From: Oceanobacter mangrovi | GTDB lineage: Bacteria > Pseudomonadota > Gammaproteobacteria > Pseudomonadales > Oceanobacteraceae | Direction: 5' to 3' | Assembly (NCBI RefSeq): GCF_019740315.1 | Contig: NZ_JAHXZR010000004.1 | Coordinates: forward strand, 62,001-126,000 | DNA: 64,000 nt | In this document: one piece after another, positions 27,501-36,156 of the stretch | Numbering within the stretch: the stretch's first letter is position 1 | Layout: every line of letters starts with the position of its first letter | Translations under genes and position numbers: made by a program | The notes under the pieces: generated by a model | The model's input: only the letters and a program-made list of their open reading frames with translations | Database searches by the model: none | What the model was told of the DNA's origin: nothing

Positions 27501-30500
27501 GCCGATGGCACTTTCACCTATACACCAGACGCTAACTTTCACGGAACCGACTCGTTTGTTTATGAAGTCAGCGACGACAACGGCGGTACTGAGCAAGCGA
27601 CCGTGACGATTACGGTTGATCCGGTAAACGATGCACCGGTGGCGGTAAACGACAGCGACAGCGTTATTGAAGGCAACAGCATCAGCCGCAACGATACATT
27701 GGGGGTCATCAGCAACGACCTGGATCTGGATAACGACAACCTGCAGGTAACAGCGATTCGGACTGGTTCGGAATCCGGCTCCGGCAGCGATGGAACCCTT
27801 GGCAACGATCTGCTTGGTACCTACGGCAGCCTGACCCTGAATGCCGACGGCAGCTATCAATACAGTGCCAACACGGCAGCTGCGTTGGCGCTTAACAGTG
27901 GCGAAAGTCGGGAAGACGTCTTTACCTACACCGTGTCTGATGGCAATGGAGGCACGGATACAGCTGAACTGGTGATTACCGTTAATGGTCTGGATGGTGC
28001 CAATAATGCGCCAACAGCCGTCAATGACAGTTATTCGACTAACGAAGACACGACGTTAACCACGACTCTGGCCAACGATATTCTTGGTAACGACAGCGAT
28101 CTGGATGGCGATTCATTAACCGTAAATACCACGCCGGTAACCGACGTTAGCAACGGCACTCTGGTGCTGAACGCCGACGGTACCTTCACCTACACACCAG
28201 ACGCTAACTTCAATGGTACGGATTCGTTCGTCTATGAAGTCAGCGACGGTAATGGCGGTACTGCTCAGGCAACCGTGACTATCACGGTGGATCCGGTAAA
28301 CGATGCACCGGTAGCGGTCAATGACAGCTATTCGACCAACGAAGACACGACGTTAACCACGACTCTGGCCAACGATATTCTTGGTAATGACAGTGACCTG
28401 GATGGTGATTCATTAACCGTAAATACCACGCCGGTAACGGATGTTAGCCATGGTTCGCTGACACTGAACGCCGATGGCACTTTCACTTATACGCCTGACG
28501 CCAACTTCAATGGTACGGACTCCTTCGTTTATGAAGTCAGCGACGGCAACGGCGGTACTGCGCAAGCAACCGTGACCATTACGGTGGATCCGATAAACGA
28601 TGCACCGGTAGCGGTCAACGACAGCTACAGCACCAACGAAGACATGACGTTAACCACCACGCTGGCCAACGATATTCTTGGTAATGATAGTGATCTGGAT
28701 GGCGATTCATTAACCGTGAATACCACGCCGGTAACGGATGTGAGTCATGGCTCATTGACCCTGAACGCCGATGGCACTTTCACCTACACACCAGACGCCA
28801 ACTTCCACGGTAGCGACTCGTTTGTCTATGAAGTCTCTGATGGCAATGGTGGTACTGCTCAGGCAACCGTGACGATTACGGTTGATCCGATAAACGATAA
28901 TCCAGTTGCTGTGAACGATGCTTACAGCACCAACGAAGACACCACGTTAACCACCACGCTGGCTAACGATATTCTTGGTAACGACAGTGATCTGGACGGC
29001 GATTCCCTGACCGTAAATACCACCCCGGTAACGGATGTTAGTCATGGCTCACTGGCCCTGAACGCCGATGGCACTTTCACCTACACGCCAGACGCCAACT
29101 TCAATGGTACGGACTCCTTCGTTTATGAAGTCAGCGACGGCAACGGCGGTACTGCGCAAGCAACCGTGACCATTACGGTGGATCCGATAAACGATAATCC
29201 AGTTGCTGTGAACGATGCTTACAGCACCAACGAAGACACCACGTTAACCACCACGCTGGCTAACGATATTCTTGGTAACGACAGTGATCTGGACGGCGAT
29301 TCCCTGACCGTAAATACCACCCCGGTAACGGATGTCAGTCACGGTTCACTGACCTTGAACGCCGATGGTACCTTTACCTATACACCTGACGCCAACTTCA
29401 ATGGTACGGATTCGTTCGTCTATGAAGTCAGCGACGCTAATGGCGGTACTGCTCAGGCAACCGTGACCATTACGGTGGATCCGGTAAACGATAACCCCGT
29501 TGCTGTGAACGATGCTTACAGCACCAACGAAGACACGGCGCTAACCACCACGCTGGCTAACGATATTCTTGGTAACGACAGCGATCTGGACGGTGATTCA
29601 TTAACCGTGAATACCACGCCGGTAACGGATGTGAGTCATGGTTCGTTAGCCCTGAATGCCGATGGCACCTTTACCTACACACCAGACGCCAACTTCAATG
29701 GTACGGATTCCTTCGTCTATGACGTCTCTGATGGCAATGGCGGTACTGCGCAAGCAACCGTGACGATTACGGTTGATCCGGTAAACGATGTGCCAACCGC
29801 AGCGGATAATGTTATCGGGCTGGCCAAAAATGGCAGCTATACGCTGACTCAGGCGGATTTTGGTTTTGCCGATGCCGATGGCGACAGCATGGCCTCGGTG
29901 ACGGTGACCGATCTCAGCCAGCTGGACGATGGCAGCCTGTTGTATTTCAACGGCAGCAGCTGGAGTGCAGTCACGGCCAATCAAACCATCACGGTTGCCG
30001 ATATTGACGCGGGATACCTGGCATTTCGGCCTGCGGCAGACGACACCGGTGTGCCTTACGACAGCTTTGGTTTCCGCGTCAGCGATGGCAGCGCCAGCTC
30101 GGTCGCCGACAATAGCATCACCTTTAACGTTGCCAACACCTTGTCGGTATCCAATCCGACCGCGATTGATGAAGGCAAGTCGGCGGTATTTGTGATTGAG
30201 CTGAGCGACAGTCGTGTGGTCAACACGGTACTGGATCTGGCGATTGGCGGTGATGTCGACAGCAGTGATTACAACAGCGTGCTGTATTACAAGCAGTGGG
30301 CGCTGGACGGTCAAAGCTGGAGCTGGCAGCAGGTCAGTGGTGGCCAGGTGACCCTGGCTGCGGGGGACACCCGTATCGAAATCAAGGTCTCCAGTTTACA
30401 GGATGGCATCGCAGACAACGGCGAAAGCCTGACGCTGACGGCCAGCATCAATGGTTACGCCGAAACCGATATGGCCAATCAGAGCGATACCGGCGCGACC

Positions 30501-33389
30501 ACCATTTACGATTACCCGTCCTTGCAGGTGCGGGCGGCAGATTTTGTTTCAGAAGGCGAGGATGCCATTTTTGAAGTGGCACTGAGTTCACCGAAAGCAA
30601 CCGATACGCTGGTCAGCCTGAGCTTTGGCGGTGATGCCAGCGCCAGCCTCGACTACGCCGACGACTGGTATTACTCCACCGATGGCGGTAACAGCTGGAG
30701 TCTGATCAGCGGCGCTGAGATCACAATTCCAGCCAACGCCAGCATTGCCGAGTCGGTACTGGTGAAAGTCGTGACGTCAACGGATGCCATTGCCGAAGGC
30801 AATGAAAGCCTGATACTGAATGCCACCACGGCTGACAGCGGCATCGCCAATGCCAACAGTAACGTCGCCGATGGCACTGTGATTGTTGATGCCATCAGCC
30901 TGACCGTGTACGAAAGCAAGGACGGTGCTGTCGTCGCTGGCACCAACACGGTCGATACTCTGGCCGACAGTGAATACAGCTACATTGTGGTGACCCAGGG
31001 TGCCAACGGCACGGTCACCAGCAATGGTGACGGTACTTTGAAGTACACCCCGAATACCGATTTTTCCGGCAGCGACAGCTTTGTCTATCTGCGCACCGAT
31101 GCTGCTGGCAACCAGTTTTATGCCGAAGCCCGGGTCACTGTGGTTGCGGTCGCCGATACCCCGGACGTCACCATTCTGGCCTCGTCCGGCACGCTTGTTG
31201 GACTGCCGGATGTGGTCACCGACGGCAGCTTCAGTACCAGTACCAGCTGGAAAACCGTGTCCTATCCGGGTAACTCGGGCAACTACAACAGTGATTACGA
31301 TACCGCCAGCTACCTGACACCGGTAAGTGGCCAGGCTTCGCTGCCGAAATCGACCTCGCTGGTGCAGATGTTCTCGACCACCCTCAATAGCGGCGACAGC
31401 TATACCGTCGCGCTGGATTTTGTGTCGGGCAGCCAGGTTTCCATCAAGTGGGCCTATATCGACTCGACCGGTGCAATTGACGCCTCTTTCACCGGCGCAG
31501 CCATTGCTACTGCGGTAACCACAACCGGTAGTTTGAGTTACAGCAGCACGGTACCGGTGGATAGCAGCGGCCGGGCAGCCAACGCCATCCTGATTGAAAG
31601 CAGTGCCGGTGGTAACCCGCCAGCGCTGGTGATCGACAACGTGGTGATTGAAGGCGAAACCCGGGTTGAATTTGATGTCAGCATCAGCAGCTCGGTCACC
31701 GATGCGCTGAACGATTCCGCCAGCAGTGGTACGGAATACGAATTTATTCAGGATACCGTGACCATCAGTGGTGTGCCGCTGGGGGCCAGCTTCTCCAATG
31801 CCAGCTCTTCAGGCATCGGCACCAATACCACCAACAACAGCACCGGCACGGACAGCTGGACCTTCACCCAGGCGGAGCTGGATGGTTTGATCATTTCAGT
31901 ATCGCAATCCAGTGCCAGCGCCGGTTTTGATCTGACCGCCACGGTCACAGCCGAAGAAAACAGCAGCGGATCGACCGCCAGCAACAGCGACACCGTCAGC
32001 CTGTTGTTAAGCGATGACGTTCCCATGATTGGCGACCAGCAACTGGCGTTTGCCAATGAATCCGGCGTAGCCGCCACCGTCAGCAATACCATTGCGACGG
32101 AATATTCCAGCGACGGCGGCAACAGCTTCAGCTGGAACAGCAGCAGCTTCAATATTCCCGAGCTGTATGCCGATGGTCAGCAAGTCGCCATCAGTTATGA
32201 CGACGCGGCGGGAACCGTGACCGGTACCATCGACGCCGGCGCGACGACTGTGTTTACCGTGACGGTGAATATGGAAGACGCCAACGGCACCGACGTCAGC
32301 TTCAGCCAGCCGGTTGAACTGCTGGGCGTCGCCCTGACCTTTGATGGCGGCATCGTGCTGCCGGGCGGTGGTAACAACGACACCATCGTGCTGCAGTTCA
32401 ACGACAGTGACGGCAACGCCTCAGGGGTCGATGCCATTATTGCAGCCCATAACCTGATCGAGGACAGCGCCGCCGAACTGGCCAGTGCGACAGCTGAACA
32501 CACGGTCAACACCAACAACTATTACATTGGTGTCGACAGTAACAACATGAACGCCGGTGACCAGTTACTGATCGACTTCGCCACCATCGCGACCGACAGC
32601 AGCGGCAACACCAGCCATAACAACGAAGTATCTTCACTGGGGATTTCGCTGTTTAACTTCGGCAGTGCCAAATCCGGCGATGAACTTTACATCACCGTAA
32701 TCACCGCCTCGGGCAGGGAAAACATCATCCTGACGTCGGATGCCGATCTGACCGATGGCAAATATCTGGTGACCAGCAGTGTTGGCGAAGCGATTCTGGG
32801 GGTCGAATTCCTCGCCGGTAACAACAGCTCCTTCAAGCTCGGAGTGGAATCTGTCAGCTCGGTGGATTACAGCCAGGACATTGATATGTCACTGGGCTAC
32901 AACATCACTGACGTCGATGGCAGCCAGGACAGCGGTACCTTGTCGATCCATCTGGACGGCAATGATCAGCTCACCTGGAGCCAGAACTTTGCCGTGATGG
33001 ATGCCGGTAACGAACAGGACGGCAGCGGTGCCAATGGCCTTGATACCCTGGTACTGGCGGCAGGTGACAGCATCGACTTCAGCGCGCTGGATAATCCGCA
33101 GCTGCTGAATTTCGAAGCCATCGATCTGACCTACGATGCTGACACGACAACGCAGGGCGACCACGCTCTGGCCAACCTGTCGTTGCAGGACGTGATTGAT
33201 ATGACCGATGCTGCCAACGACCTGATTATCTTTGGTGACAGTGGTGATACGGTTTCGCTGGCCGGTGGCGGCTGGAGCCTCAGTGGCAGCAGCAGTGCCG
33301 ACGGCCACGACTTCGATGTCTATGTGAATTCCGGCGACGCCAGCGTCAGCCTGAAGATCGAGGATACGGTTGGGGTTTCTCTGTTGTAA
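24594..33389 (+). CDS. Giant LapA-like repeat adhesin, type I secretion substrate
   Basis: A 2931-residue surface protein, the evident cargo of the operon. Residues 1-75 resemble the LapA/retention-module fold (starts MATVIGRVLKAPADF). A dialanine site LAAG at 173-176, after a low-complexity Asn/Asp linker, is in the place where the periplasmic protease LapG cuts such adhesins. Then come two Calx-beta-like domains (about 183-422), thirteen Ig/cadherin-like repeats (431-1736), two more Calx-beta-like domains (1850-2101), further Ig-like and lectin-like beta domains, and a C-terminal secretion domain (about 2816-2931, 'LQDVIDMTDAANDLIIFGD'). I saw no cysteine in it and no classic RTX nonapeptide block. 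Genes for LapG or LapD are not in the window. Confidence 0.9.
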   Translation: MATVIGRVLKAPADFEVTGADGQQRLLAAGDPLFVGDRLNGFDADNLQIDWLDQAAASIFERNGGSGEILLASTEMNLDSNTLANDAGAQADTETAENQPQNSANDRTGNNRIADNNEVDRDLENNNRENAAFEHNADEGKVDTRSTSLFDHPSDTASIDTRNSAFALQPQNLAAGTGDGTVVVQNHFSIANAEAAEGNELVFVITRSSEFLGQQTIDYRTALLSSNSASAADFSSVSGTATFADGQTRLEISIATSADTLAEATESLTLQISNASGPAVIDNASATGLITDVSVPDISVSGRDIGEGQQAVFEINLSQAATSDINLQLTLVPGTADASDYDANSLEVSFDGGQTWQAIAQNQLTIPAGSSSVQVRLNTTDDSPLEGSESFGLQVTVLGGLATASNPAAAIAITDDGSNGEHDDTPAALNQTPEAVADSYRIDEDGVLNGNTVLANDSDLDGDSLTVNTTPVTNVSNGTLVLNADGTFTYTPDANFHGTDSFTYEVSDGNGGTAQATVTITVDPVNDAPVAVNDSYSTNEDTTLTTTLANDILGNDSDLDGDSLTVNTTPVTDVSHGSLTLNADGTFTYTPDANFHGTDSFTYEVSDGNGGTAQATVTITVDPVNDNPVAVNDSYRVGEDGVLNGSTVLDNDSDLDGDSLTVNTTPVTDVSHGSLTLNADGTFTYTPDANFNGTDSFVYEVSDGNGGTAHATVTITVDPVNDNPVAVNDSYRVGEDGVLNGSTVLDNDSDLDGDSLTVNTTPVTDVSHGSLTLNADGTFTYTPDANFHGSDSFVYEVSDGNGGTAQATVTITVDPVNDAPVAVNDSYSTNEDTTLTTTLSNDILGNDSDLDGDSLTVNTTPVTDVSHGSLTLNADGTFTYTPDANFNGTDSFVYEVSDGNGGTAQATVTITVDPVNDAPVAVNDSYRVDEDGVLNGSTVLANDSDLDGDSLAVNTTPVTDVSNGTLVLNADGTFTYTPDANFHGTDSFVYEVSDDNGGTEQATVTITVDPVNDAPVAVNDSDSVIEGNSISRNDTLGVISNDLDLDNDNLQVTAIRTGSESGSGSDGTLGNDLLGTYGSLTLNADGSYQYSANTAAALALNSGESREDVFTYTVSDGNGGTDTAELVITVNGLDGANNAPTAVNDSYSTNEDTTLTTTLANDILGNDSDLDGDSLTVNTTPVTDVSNGTLVLNADGTFTYTPDANFNGTDSFVYEVSDGNGGTAQATVTITVDPVNDAPVAVNDSYSTNEDTTLTTTLANDILGNDSDLDGDSLTVNTTPVTDVSHGSLTLNADGTFTYTPDANFNGTDSFVYEVSDGNGGTAQATVTITVDPINDAPVAVNDSYSTNEDMTLTTTLANDILGNDSDLDGDSLTVNTTPVTDVSHGSLTLNADGTFTYTPDANFHGSDSFVYEVSDGNGGTAQATVTITVDPINDNPVAVNDAYSTNEDTTLTTTLANDILGNDSDLDGDSLTVNTTPVTDVSHGSLALNADGTFTYTPDANFNGTDSFVYEVSDGNGGTAQATVTITVDPINDNPVAVNDAYSTNEDTTLTTTLANDILGNDSDLDGDSLTVNTTPVTDVSHGSLTLNADGTFTYTPDANFNGTDSFVYEVSDANGGTAQATVTITVDPVNDNPVAVNDAYSTNEDTALTTTLANDILGNDSDLDGDSLTVNTTPVTDVSHGSLALNADGTFTYTPDANFNGTDSFVYDVSDGNGGTAQATVTITVDPVNDVPTAADNVIGLAKNGSYTLTQADFGFADADGDSMASVTVTDLSQLDDGSLLYFNGSSWSAVTANQTITVADIDAGYLAFRPAADDTGVPYDSFGFRVSDGSASSVADNSITFNVANTLSVSNPTAIDEGKSAVFVIELSDSRVVNTVLDLAIGGDVDSSDYNSVLYYKQWALDGQSWSWQQVSGGQVTLAAGDTRIEIKVSSLQDGIADNGESLTLTASINGYAETDMANQSDTGATTIYDYPSLQVRAADFVSEGEDAIFEVALSSPKATDTLVSLSFGGDASASLDYADDWYYSTDGGNSWSLISGAEITIPANASIAESVLVKVVTSTDAIAEGNESLILNATTADSGIANANSNVADGTVIVDAISLTVYESKDGAVVAGTNTVDTLADSEYSYIVVTQGANGTVTSNGDGTLKYTPNTDFSGSDSFVYLRTDAAGNQFYAEARVTVVAVADTPDVTILASSGTLVGLPDVVTDGSFSTSTSWKTVSYPGNSGNYNSDYDTASYLTPVSGQASLPKSTSLVQMFSTTLNSGDSYTVALDFVSGSQVSIKWAYIDSTGAIDASFTGAAIATAVTTTGSLSYSSTVPVDSSGRAANAILIESSAGGNPPALVIDNVVIEGETRVEFDVSISSSVTDALNDSASSGTEYEFIQDTVTISGVPLGASFSNASSSGIGTNTTNNSTGTDSWTFTQAELDGLIISVSQSSASAGFDLTATVTAEENSSGSTASNSDTVSLLLSDDVPMIGDQQLAFANESGVAATVSNTIATEYSSDGGNSFSWNSSSFNIPELYADGQQVAISYDDAAGTVTGTIDAGATTVFTVTVNMEDANGTDVSFSQPVELLGVALTFDGGIVLPGGGNNDTIVLQFNDSDGNASGVDAIIAAHNLIEDSAAELASATAEHTVNTNNYYIGVDSNNMNAGDQLLIDFATIATDSSGNTSHNNEVSSLGISLFNFGSAKSGDELYITVITASGRENIILTSDADLTDGKYLVTSSVGEAILGVEFLAGNNSSFKLGVESVSSVDYSQDIDMSLGYNITDVDGSQDSGTLSIHLDGNDQLTWSQNFAVMDAGNEQDGSGANGLDTLVLAAGDSIDFSALDNPQLLNFEAIDLTYDADTTTQGDHALANLSLQDVIDMTDAANDLIIFGDSGDTVSLAGGGWSLSGSSSADGHDFDVYVNSGDASVSLKIEDTVGVSLL
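25884..29790 (+). repeat. Thirteen tandem 288-300-bp repeats in the adhesin
   Basis: Each unit codes about 96-99 residues of an Ig/cadherin-like domain with the markers AVNDSY, NDSDLDGDSL, NADGTFTYTPDANF and ATVTITVDPVND. Two unit forms alternate: the STNEDTTLTTTLANDILGN form and the shorter EDGVLNGSTVL form. The seventh unit (about 27640-28005) is a longer, divergent VCBS-like copy. Neighbouring units are nearly identical in DNA over long runs, for example the first about 170 bases of the units starting near 26467 and 26755. Array length should vary between strains and is prone to misassembly. Confidence 0.93.
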
Positions 33390-33422
33390 GTGCTCTGTTG
33401 TAAGTGCACTGCTCTAAGTGGG
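33381..33422 (+). repeat. Three 14-bp tandem copies spanning the adhesin stop codon
   Basis: CTGTTGTAAGTGC recurs at 33381 and 33395 and in a degenerate form at 33409. The adhesin stop TAA lies in the first copy. A related GTAGGAGCGCGCTT sequence near 33438 resembles the REP-type palindromes of pseudomonads. It looks like local slippage duplication. Confidence 0.55.
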
Positions 33423-33492
33423 CGGCAAGTGGACTGTTGTAGGAGCGCGCTTATAAGTGCTGTCGTCCGGGTTCTGTAGCCCGGGTGTTCTG

Positions 33493-33524
33493 GCCGGTTT
33501 GCTGTTGCATCGCAGCAAACCGGC
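33493..33524 (+). terminator. Hairpin downstream of the adhesin gene
   Basis: A perfect 12-bp stem (GCCGGTTTGCTG / CAGCAAACCGGC) with an 8-base loop, about 100 bases after the adhesin stop. No T-run follows. It probably ends the type I secretion operon. Confidence 0.6.
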
Positions 33525-33660
33525 ACCCGCTTCGCGTGCGCACGGCAGCGGGCTGTGAAAACGGGATTCTGTGGGTGTTAGAGGGTATATTGATCATCAG
33601 ACCAGCGGCGTAAATCTATAAAACCAACACTCCGCAGCTGGTGGCTCAAGAGGCACTCCG

Positions 33661-34581
33661 ATGGCAGCCATTCCCAAGTACGCTCTCTACGGTGAGAACC
33701 CGGAACACCGTTGGGCGCAATCTCTGCATTACGAACGTATCGCGCGCCGTGCCAAACATCACCAGTGGAAGATTCATCTGCATCAGCATGAATCATTGAT
33801 ACAGGTGTTATACGTCGAGGAAAAATACGGCACGGTTTATCTGAACGGTGCTGCGGTCGAGTTCCGCGCGCCATGCTTTATTGTGATTCCGGCGCACGTG
33901 GTGCACGGGTTTGATTTTGCGCCCGGAATTGATGGCTACGTGATTACCGCCTTACAGTCGCCGCTGGAATCAAGCCTGCGTATTTCTGCCGCAGAGGCGC
34001 TGTCGGTGTTCAGCCGGGGTGGGGTGATCGAAGCCCACACAACAGAGCGCTATTTCTCTGAATGTGCCAGCCTGTTTGACATGATCAGCCGGGAAGCGCT
34101 GGCCACTGCCCTGTATAAAGCCTCGTCGGCCGATCTGTTGCTGAGCGCCTTGTTGGTGAAAATGTCGCGTTTGCAGTCTGATGGTGAAACCTTCGAACCC
34201 GCGGTCAGTTCCCGCAAAACCGAGCAGATTGAACGTTTCAGGCTGCTGGTACGCAAGTCATTGGGAACCCTGATGAGTGTGGAAAACTATGCCGCTGAAC
34301 TGGGCATTACCGGCAGTCAGCTACGACGGGTGTGTCAGGAAATTCTCGGGCAGTCGCCACTGAGTATTATCAACGCGGAAATCATTCATTCGGCCCAGCG
34401 TGATCTGTCCTATTCGACCATGACGGTACAACAGATTGCCTATTCGCTGGGGTTTGATGATCCGGCTTATTTCTCGCGCTTTTACCGCAAAAAAACGGGC
34501 CAGACTCCATCAGAATACCGTGAGCAGGTTCAACAACCGGCAAAGGATTCCTCGATGGAGCCCGGCCAAAGGCCCGACTGA
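33661..34581 (+). CDS. AraC family transcriptional regulator
   Basis: A 306-residue regulator with an N-terminal cupin sensor ('HHQWKIHLHQHESLIQVLYVE' then 'GTVYLNGAAVEFRAPCFIVIPAHVVHGF') and a C-terminal AraC DNA-binding domain ('YAAELGITGSQLRRVCQEILGQSPL' and 'IAYSLGFDDPAYFSRFYRKKTGQTPSEYR'). It resembles regulators of aromatic acid uptake such as PobR. It is convergent with the DcaP porin gene of the catabolic cluster on its right and is the likely regulator of that cluster, possibly answering to the imported substrate. Confidence 0.9.
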   Translation: MAAIPKYALYGENPEHRWAQSLHYERIARRAKHHQWKIHLHQHESLIQVLYVEEKYGTVYLNGAAVEFRAPCFIVIPAHVVHGFDFAPGIDGYVITALQSPLESSLRISAAEALSVFSRGGVIEAHTTERYFSECASLFDMISREALATALYKASSADLLLSALLVKMSRLQSDGETFEPAVSSRKTEQIERFRLLVRKSLGTLMSVENYAAELGITGSQLRRVCQEILGQSPLSIINAEIIHSAQRDLSYSTMTVQQIAYSLGFDDPAYFSRFYRKKTGQTPSEYREQVQQPAKDSSMEPGQRPD

Positions 34582-34629
34582 GCGCTGCTGCATCAGCCGG
34601 GAGGCGCAATTGGAAACAGGGTTCGTACC

Positions 34630-35598
34630 TCAGAAGCTGTACTTGGCCATGATTTCAACTTGCTGGCGGTCGAGGAAGGTGCTGCTTGTGCTGGTTGGAT
34701 CAAGATCACGCTGACGCCATTCAGCACCCAGTTCCAGCCCCTTGAAGAGCGTGTGAATGACGTTGGCATGGATCGAGTGGAAGCGGGTCTTGGCGTCATC
34801 ATCAACCTTGACCTGGGTCCACTTCAGCGAGCTGCGCCAATCCGCCGCCCAGACATGACGGTAAGACAGGTTGTAGCCAGCCTGGGAGACCTTGTCGCCG
34901 TTCTCAACATCGACACCAACGCCGGTATAAGCTGCCAGGCCTTCCCCCGCGTGGGCGTTAAAACGGATATCGTCTTCGCCCAGCATGATTTTGGCGGCGA
35001 TGCCGATACCGGTGCCGTTATCGTCATTTTCAACCTGACGTGAGCTGACCAGAATATTCAGCTGGTTTCCGTTATCAAAACTGAAACGGTGGCCAACGGC
35101 GATATCGGGATATTCGGCATTGGTGTTGGCGGGATTCTGCAGCGAAATGCGGGTGCCACCAATTTGCTGGTGAACCAGCGTGGTGCGAAAGCCCGCTGCA
35201 GCCAGCGAACCAACGTCACCGGAAAAATCGAGCAGGTCTGAGCCAATCACACCGAGGAACTGGCCGGTCCAGTATTGGCCGACCAGTGTGTTGTCGACTT
35301 TCATATAGGCATGACGCATGCGCCAGGCACTGCTGGGGCCATAAAAGTCGCCTTCAAAAAAGCCTTTTACCTGATGACCTTCCACTTCGGAATTCAGGCT
35401 GATGTTAAAACGGCTCTGGCGCGAGGTCGCGGCAAAGCTGGAGCTGCCTTGTTCCGGCATGGTGGAGACGGCTTCGGCCTTGATGTAGCCGCCAAAGGCA
35501 ACATCAACACCGTTGAATGTACCCAGTTGCAGGGCCATGACGGGTACTGAACAGGCAGATATGGCGGTGATTGCCAGAAGGTTGTTAGCCAGTTTCAT
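34630..35598 (-). CDS. DcaP-like outer membrane porin
   Basis: A 322-residue outer membrane protein: signal peptide MKLANNLLAITAISACSVPV ending at VMA, then alternating beta strands and a terminal aromatic residue (MAKYSF), as in porins. The pattern 'FGGYIKAEAVST', 'SRQSRFNISLNSEVEGHQVKGFFEGDF' and 'RMRHAYMKVDNTLVGQYWTGQF' is that of the trimeric DcaP family, which takes up negatively charged small molecules. The ATG at 35598 is chosen over the longer frame because AAGGA precedes it and it starts the signal peptide. It is last in the catabolic cluster, after a hairpin. Confidence 0.85.
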   Translation of the reverse strand: MKLANNLLAITAISACSVPVMALQLGTFNGVDVAFGGYIKAEAVSTMPEQGSSSFAATSRQSRFNISLNSEVEGHQVKGFFEGDFYGPSSAWRMRHAYMKVDNTLVGQYWTGQFLGVIGSDLLDFSGDVGSLAAAGFRTTLVHQQIGGTRISLQNPANTNAEYPDIAVGHRFSFDNGNQLNILVSSRQVENDDNGTGIGIAAKIMLGEDDIRFNAHAGEGLAAYTGVGVDVENGDKVSQAGYNLSYRHVWAADWRSSLKWTQVKVDDDAKTRFHSIHANVIHTLFKGLELGAEWRQRDLDPTSTSSTFLDRQQVEIMAKYSF

Positions 35599-35704
35599 TC
35601 GGATAATTCCTTTATTGTTTTTATGGACGGTTATTGTTTTAAAAACCATATCGAAGCGGTTGTTGGCCGCCTGGCGATAGGTCGGTGGCGGGCAGCAGTC
35701 AGCC

Positions 35705-35723
35705 GGATATCCCGTTGATATCC
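35705..35723 (-). terminator. Small hairpin between NIPSNAP and porin genes
   Basis: A 7-bp perfect stem (GGATATC / GATATCC) with a 5-base loop, extendable outward with mismatches. It may partly stop transcription from the catabolic genes before the porin gene, giving uneven expression. Confidence 0.4.
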
Positions 35724-35790
35724 TGCTGGCTGTCAGCTGCGCCGGTTGGTCGTGCCGGTTTTGGTTATTGCGGGTGTTGCCTGACGAAGG

Positions 35791-36156
35791 TCAGTCGCTG
35801 TCCGGGTTTGCCGTCGCCATGGCTGTAACGCCGACCCAGCGGTTCAAATCCCCCGCCGGTTTTACCAGCGAGTTCTGCTGGGCGACGATATAGTCGCCGG
35901 AAGCCGCCAGATAGGCAGGGAAATCCGGATGCCGGTCGCGGGCGGCGCTGCGCTGTTCGTAGTCGGCCAGTGATGCATAGCCCCACAGATGCACAAACTG
36001 GTTGATGTCGCCGACTGTGGTGACATAACAACCGAGTGGGTTACCCAGTGTTTGCTTCAGTACCGGCATTGCCAGCTCATCAAACACCTGGAGAAACGCC
36101 TGCATCTTGCGGGGCTTGATGGTGTAGATACGAACATCAACCAATGGCATGACCAT
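35791..36156 (-). CDS. NIPSNAP family protein
   Basis: A 121-residue single-domain NIPSNAP protein: 'VDVRIYTIKPRKMQAFLQVF', then 'GCYVTTVGDINQFVHLWGYASLADYEQRSAARDRHPDFPAYL', the ferredoxin-like fold typical of the family. Small NIPSNAP proteins are common accessory members of catabolic clusters without an established reaction. The start at 36156 follows GAGGAG and overlaps the end of the flavoprotein gene by 20 bases, implying coupled translation. Confidence 0.85.
   Translation of the reverse strand: MVMPLVDVRIYTIKPRKMQAFLQVFDELAMPVLKQTLGNPLGCYVTTVGDINQFVHLWGYASLADYEQRSAARDRHPDFPAYLAASGDYIVAQQNSLVKPAGDLNRWVGVTAMATANPDSD

Noticed and set aside
25884-29790. A CRISPR-like array
   Set aside because: The units are about 290-300 bases, translate in one frame into protein domains and have no short repeat-spacer alternation.
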